Notes under the pieces: generated by a model | Told to the model about the DNA's origin: nothing | The model's input: the letters and a program-made list of their open reading frames with translations, nothing else | Databases searched by the model: none | Shown here: piece by piece, positions 44,322 through 46,063 of the stretch | Position numbering within the stretch: position 1 is the stretch's first letter | Layout of the letters: each line of letters opens with the position of its first letter | NCBI GenBank assembly: GCA_902577945.1 | Contig: CACHBB010000007.1 | Coordinates: forward strand, 1-46,063 | Length of the DNA stretch: 46,063 nt | DNA from: an uncultured Alphaproteobacteria bacterium | GTDB taxonomy: Bacteria > Pseudomonadota > Alphaproteobacteria > HIMB59 > GCA-002718135 | Direction: 5' to 3' | Program-made: the position numbers and the translations under genes

Positions 44322-44337
44322 ACCAAAACGTTTTGGT
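44322..44337. promoter_or_regulatory. Third LacI-type operator, perfect copy
   Basis: ACCAAAACGTTTTGGT is identical to the palindrome in the aglE promoter. It lies in the spacer between the 3' ends of aglK and glpD, 48 nt from the glpD stop. Neither side has a -35 hexamer in the position seen at the other two sites, so it may be an auxiliary operator or a remnant of a lost promoter. Confidence 0.65.
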
Positions 44338-44384
44338 TTAAATAGAACCTAAATAATTTACCAATTAGATTTGCAAATAAGTTT

Positions 44385-45536
44385 TTAAAGTACTTTTGTA
44401 TCAGTCCAATTCTTAGAATTTTTTATTGGAAGAAATGGTTTCAACGAACTCATTACTTTTTCTGACAACTTTCTATAAGTTGTTAACTTACCACCATAAA
44501 TACTTAATAAAGGCGTATTTTTATTTTTTGTATTTAAGTCAAAAGCATAATCTCTTGTTACTTTAGATGCTTCTTTAAAATCCTCAATTAACGGTCTGAT
44601 TCCAGAATAAGTATCAATTATATCTTTTTTATTCACTTGTTTTTTTAAAAAATGATTAACTGTTTTTATTAAATAATCAATTTCATCTTTATCAATTTTT
44701 GGATTATCTGGAGAAAATACTTCTTTTTCAGTAGTGCCTATTAATGTATATTTTTTTTTGTAAGGTATCACAAATACAATTCTGTTATCATTATTTTGGA
44801 GAGTAAGAGCGTAGTCTTCTTTATATAATTTATTAGTAATAATGTGGCTTCCTTTAACTAATCTAATAGATTTTTTATTCTTTAATTTAATAATATTTTT
44901 AAGGACATCATTTATCCATGGACCTGTTGCATTAATTAAAATTTTTGAATTTAAAATAGTATTATTTTCAAGTTTTATTGACCAAGTTTCTGATTGCCTA
45001 AATACTTCTTTTACTTTTTTATTCTCTATAATTGTTGCGCCTCTTTTTTTGGCATCATTTATATTTAATTCAACTAATTTTTTATCATCCACTTGAAGGT
45101 CATAATATTTAAAACCAATTTTAAAATTATCTTTCAAAATATTTGGTATTTCAGAACTAATACTTATTTTTTTAGACTTGGGTATGGAAGACTTACCTCC
45201 AAGCAAATCATATAGAAATAAACCAAATTTTATAATCCATATTGATCTTTGAGAAGGTGTATGCGGTATTATAAAAGGAATAGGCTTTACAATATCTTTT
45301 GCTATTTTTTTTATGATTTCACGTTCTTTTAAAGATTCTCTTACTAGTCTGAATTCATAATTCTCTAGATATCTTAGACCACCATGAATTAATTTAGTTG
45401 ACCATGAAGATGTAGCTGAGCCAATATCATTTTGCTCAACAACACAAACTTTTAAATTCCTTCCAGAAGCGTCTCTTGCTATACCTGCACCATTAATGCC
45501 AGCGCCAATAATTAAGATATCATAAAGGTCACTCAT
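44385..45536 (-). CDS. glpD: FAD-dependent glycerol-3-phosphate dehydrogenase, C-terminally short
   Basis: The 383-residue protein has the FAD-binding Rossmann start (DILIIGAGINGAGIARDASG), CVVEQNDIGSATSSWSTKLI, HGGLRYLENYEFRLVRESL and the substrate-side blocks YSGIRPL and IYGGKLTTYRKLSEKVM. Aerobic GlpD proteins are usually about 500 residues. This one stops right after NWTDTKVL, where the C-terminal helical domain normally begins. Downstream minus-strand frames show no remnant of that domain. It oxidises glycerol-3-phosphate to dihydroxyacetone phosphate at the membrane if active. It may be co-transcribed with the upstream HAD gene 14 nt away. Confidence 0.85.
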   Translation of the reverse strand: MSDLYDILIIGAGINGAGIARDASGRNLKVCVVEQNDIGSATSSWSTKLIHGGLRYLENYEFRLVRESLKEREIIKKIAKDIVKPIPFIIPHTPSQRSIWIIKFGLFLYDLLGGKSSIPKSKKISISSEIPNILKDNFKIGFKYYDLQVDDKKLVELNINDAKKRGATIIENKKVKEVFRQSETWSIKLENNTILNSKILINATGPWINDVLKNIIKLKNKKSIRLVKGSHIITNKLYKEDYALTLQNNDNRIVFVIPYKKKYTLIGTTEKEVFSPDNPKIDKDEIDYLIKTVNHFLKKQVNKKDIIDTYSGIRPLIEDFKEASKVTRDYAFDLNTKNKNTPLLSIYGGKLTTYRKLSEKVMSSLKPFLPIKNSKNWTDTKVL

Positions 45537-45550
45537 AAAAAAAATTAATG

Positions 45551-46063
45551 TTAAATATAAAATTTAATTTTGTCTCTTATTAATTCAGGCTTATCTAAAT
45601 GTATAGTTTTAAAATTAAGTTTTTTTGCAGCTTCTATATTTTCTATTTTATCATCAATAAAGACTGTTTGTTCAGGATCAAGATTAAATCTATTAATTGC
45701 TAGCAAGTAAATTTCTTTATCTGGTTTAATCATTTGTTCTTTACCTGAAATAATAAGACCATCAAATAAGTTTAAAAATGGATATTCTTTTTCCATATTT
45801 TGAAATGTCTCCCAAGACCAATTAGAAAGAACATAGCATTCAATATTTTTAGATTTTAAAAACTCTAGTACTTTTACTGATTGAGCAAATATTTTTTTAA
45901 ACATTTTTCTATGATTTTTATAATATAATTTTATTTCATAAGAAAATTTTGGGAATTTAGATACTAATTCGTTTTCTGCATCTTTTATTAGTCTTCCCTT
46001 ATCTTGTTTTATGTTCCAATCATTATTGCAGATCTTGGTAAGAAACATATTTCTTTCATCATC
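45551..46063 (-). CDS. HAD-superfamily hydrolase (partial, N-terminus outside window)
   Basis: The frame is open from the window edge for 170 residues. It shows the later HAD motifs: YVLSNWSWETF (motif II, Ser/Asn), the lysine of MIKPDKEIYLLAI (motif III) and VFIDDKIENIEAAKKLNF (motif IV acids). The nucleophile Asp motif and start lie beyond the right edge; the ATG at 46048 is internal because upstream codons remain open. The FLTKICNNDWN stretch resembles the YihX/HAD-IA group of sugar-phosphate phosphatases. Substrate unknown. Confidence 0.85.
   Translation of the reverse strand, partial: DDERNMFLTKICNNDWNIKQDKGRLIKDAENELVSKFPKFSYEIKLYYKNHRKMFKKIFAQSVKVLEFLKSKNIECYVLSNWSWETFQNMEKEYPFLNLFDGLIISGKEQMIKPDKEIYLLAINRFNLDPEQTVFIDDKIENIEAAKKLNFKTIHLDKPELIRDKIKFYI

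Overview
The window is about 46 kb of AT-rich, gene-dense chromosomal DNA with short spacers and many 1-20 nt gene overlaps. Small compact genes, an alphaproteobacterial-style murA-hisG-hisD-infA-yacG block, a Mur/MntR-type manganese regulator and Rhizobium-like aglEFGK/thuAB sugar genes point to a streamlined marine alphaproteobacterium. My best guess, by inference only, is the HIMB59/AEGEAN-169 or SAR11-like group. I see no insertion sequence, phage gene, CRISPR array or rRNA.

Layout. 1-5.2 kb (minus strand): start of an Old-Yellow-Enzyme-type flavin oxidoreductase, tRNA-Phe, yacG, infA, hisD, hisG, murA, a frameshifted small ORF and a DUF2256 zinc-ribbon protein. 5.1-6.8 kb: a putative manganese exporter and mntR, divergent around a perfect inverted repeat. 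6.9-12 kb: methyltransferase plus nitrilase-family amidase, an HpcH/HpaI aldolase, the ABC-F protein Uup and three small membrane proteins. 12-15.2 kb: an acoABC-type 2-oxo acid/acetoin dehydrogenase operon. 15.2-23.3 kb: mixed housekeeping and accessory genes (HCCA-isomerase-like, MFS, tRNA-Thr, GFA, GST, an unusual pdxJ, LysE, M19 dipeptidase, cyclophilin, RidA, FemAB-like). 23.3-29.7 kb: clpA-clpS, a D,D-carboxypeptidase with a SPOR domain, phosphomannomutase and a UDP-glucose dehydrogenase whose frame is broken at an A6G run.

29.8-44.2 kb is the most distinctive region. A LacI-family regulator (AglR-like) is divergent from aglE-aglF-aglG. These are followed by a fatty-acid desaturase, an opposite-strand flavodoxin, an aldehyde dehydrogenase, a PanB-fold protein lacking PanB catalytic residues, a second complete ribose-type ABC importer, thuA, a ThuB-like dehydrogenase and finally aglK. 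A 16-bp LacI-type palindrome lies in the promoter spacer of aglE and, slightly degenerate, in that of the second binding-protein gene. This suggests one regulon for uptake of two sugars and oxidative (3-keto) disaccharide metabolism. No alpha-glucosidase gene is present in the window. Each binding-protein gene is followed by a strong hairpin, as expected if it is expressed above its permease.

44.2-46.06 kb: a spacer holding a third perfect copy of the palindrome next to a structured, apparently vestigial leader, then a C-terminally short glpD and a partial HAD hydrolase, both on the minus strand.
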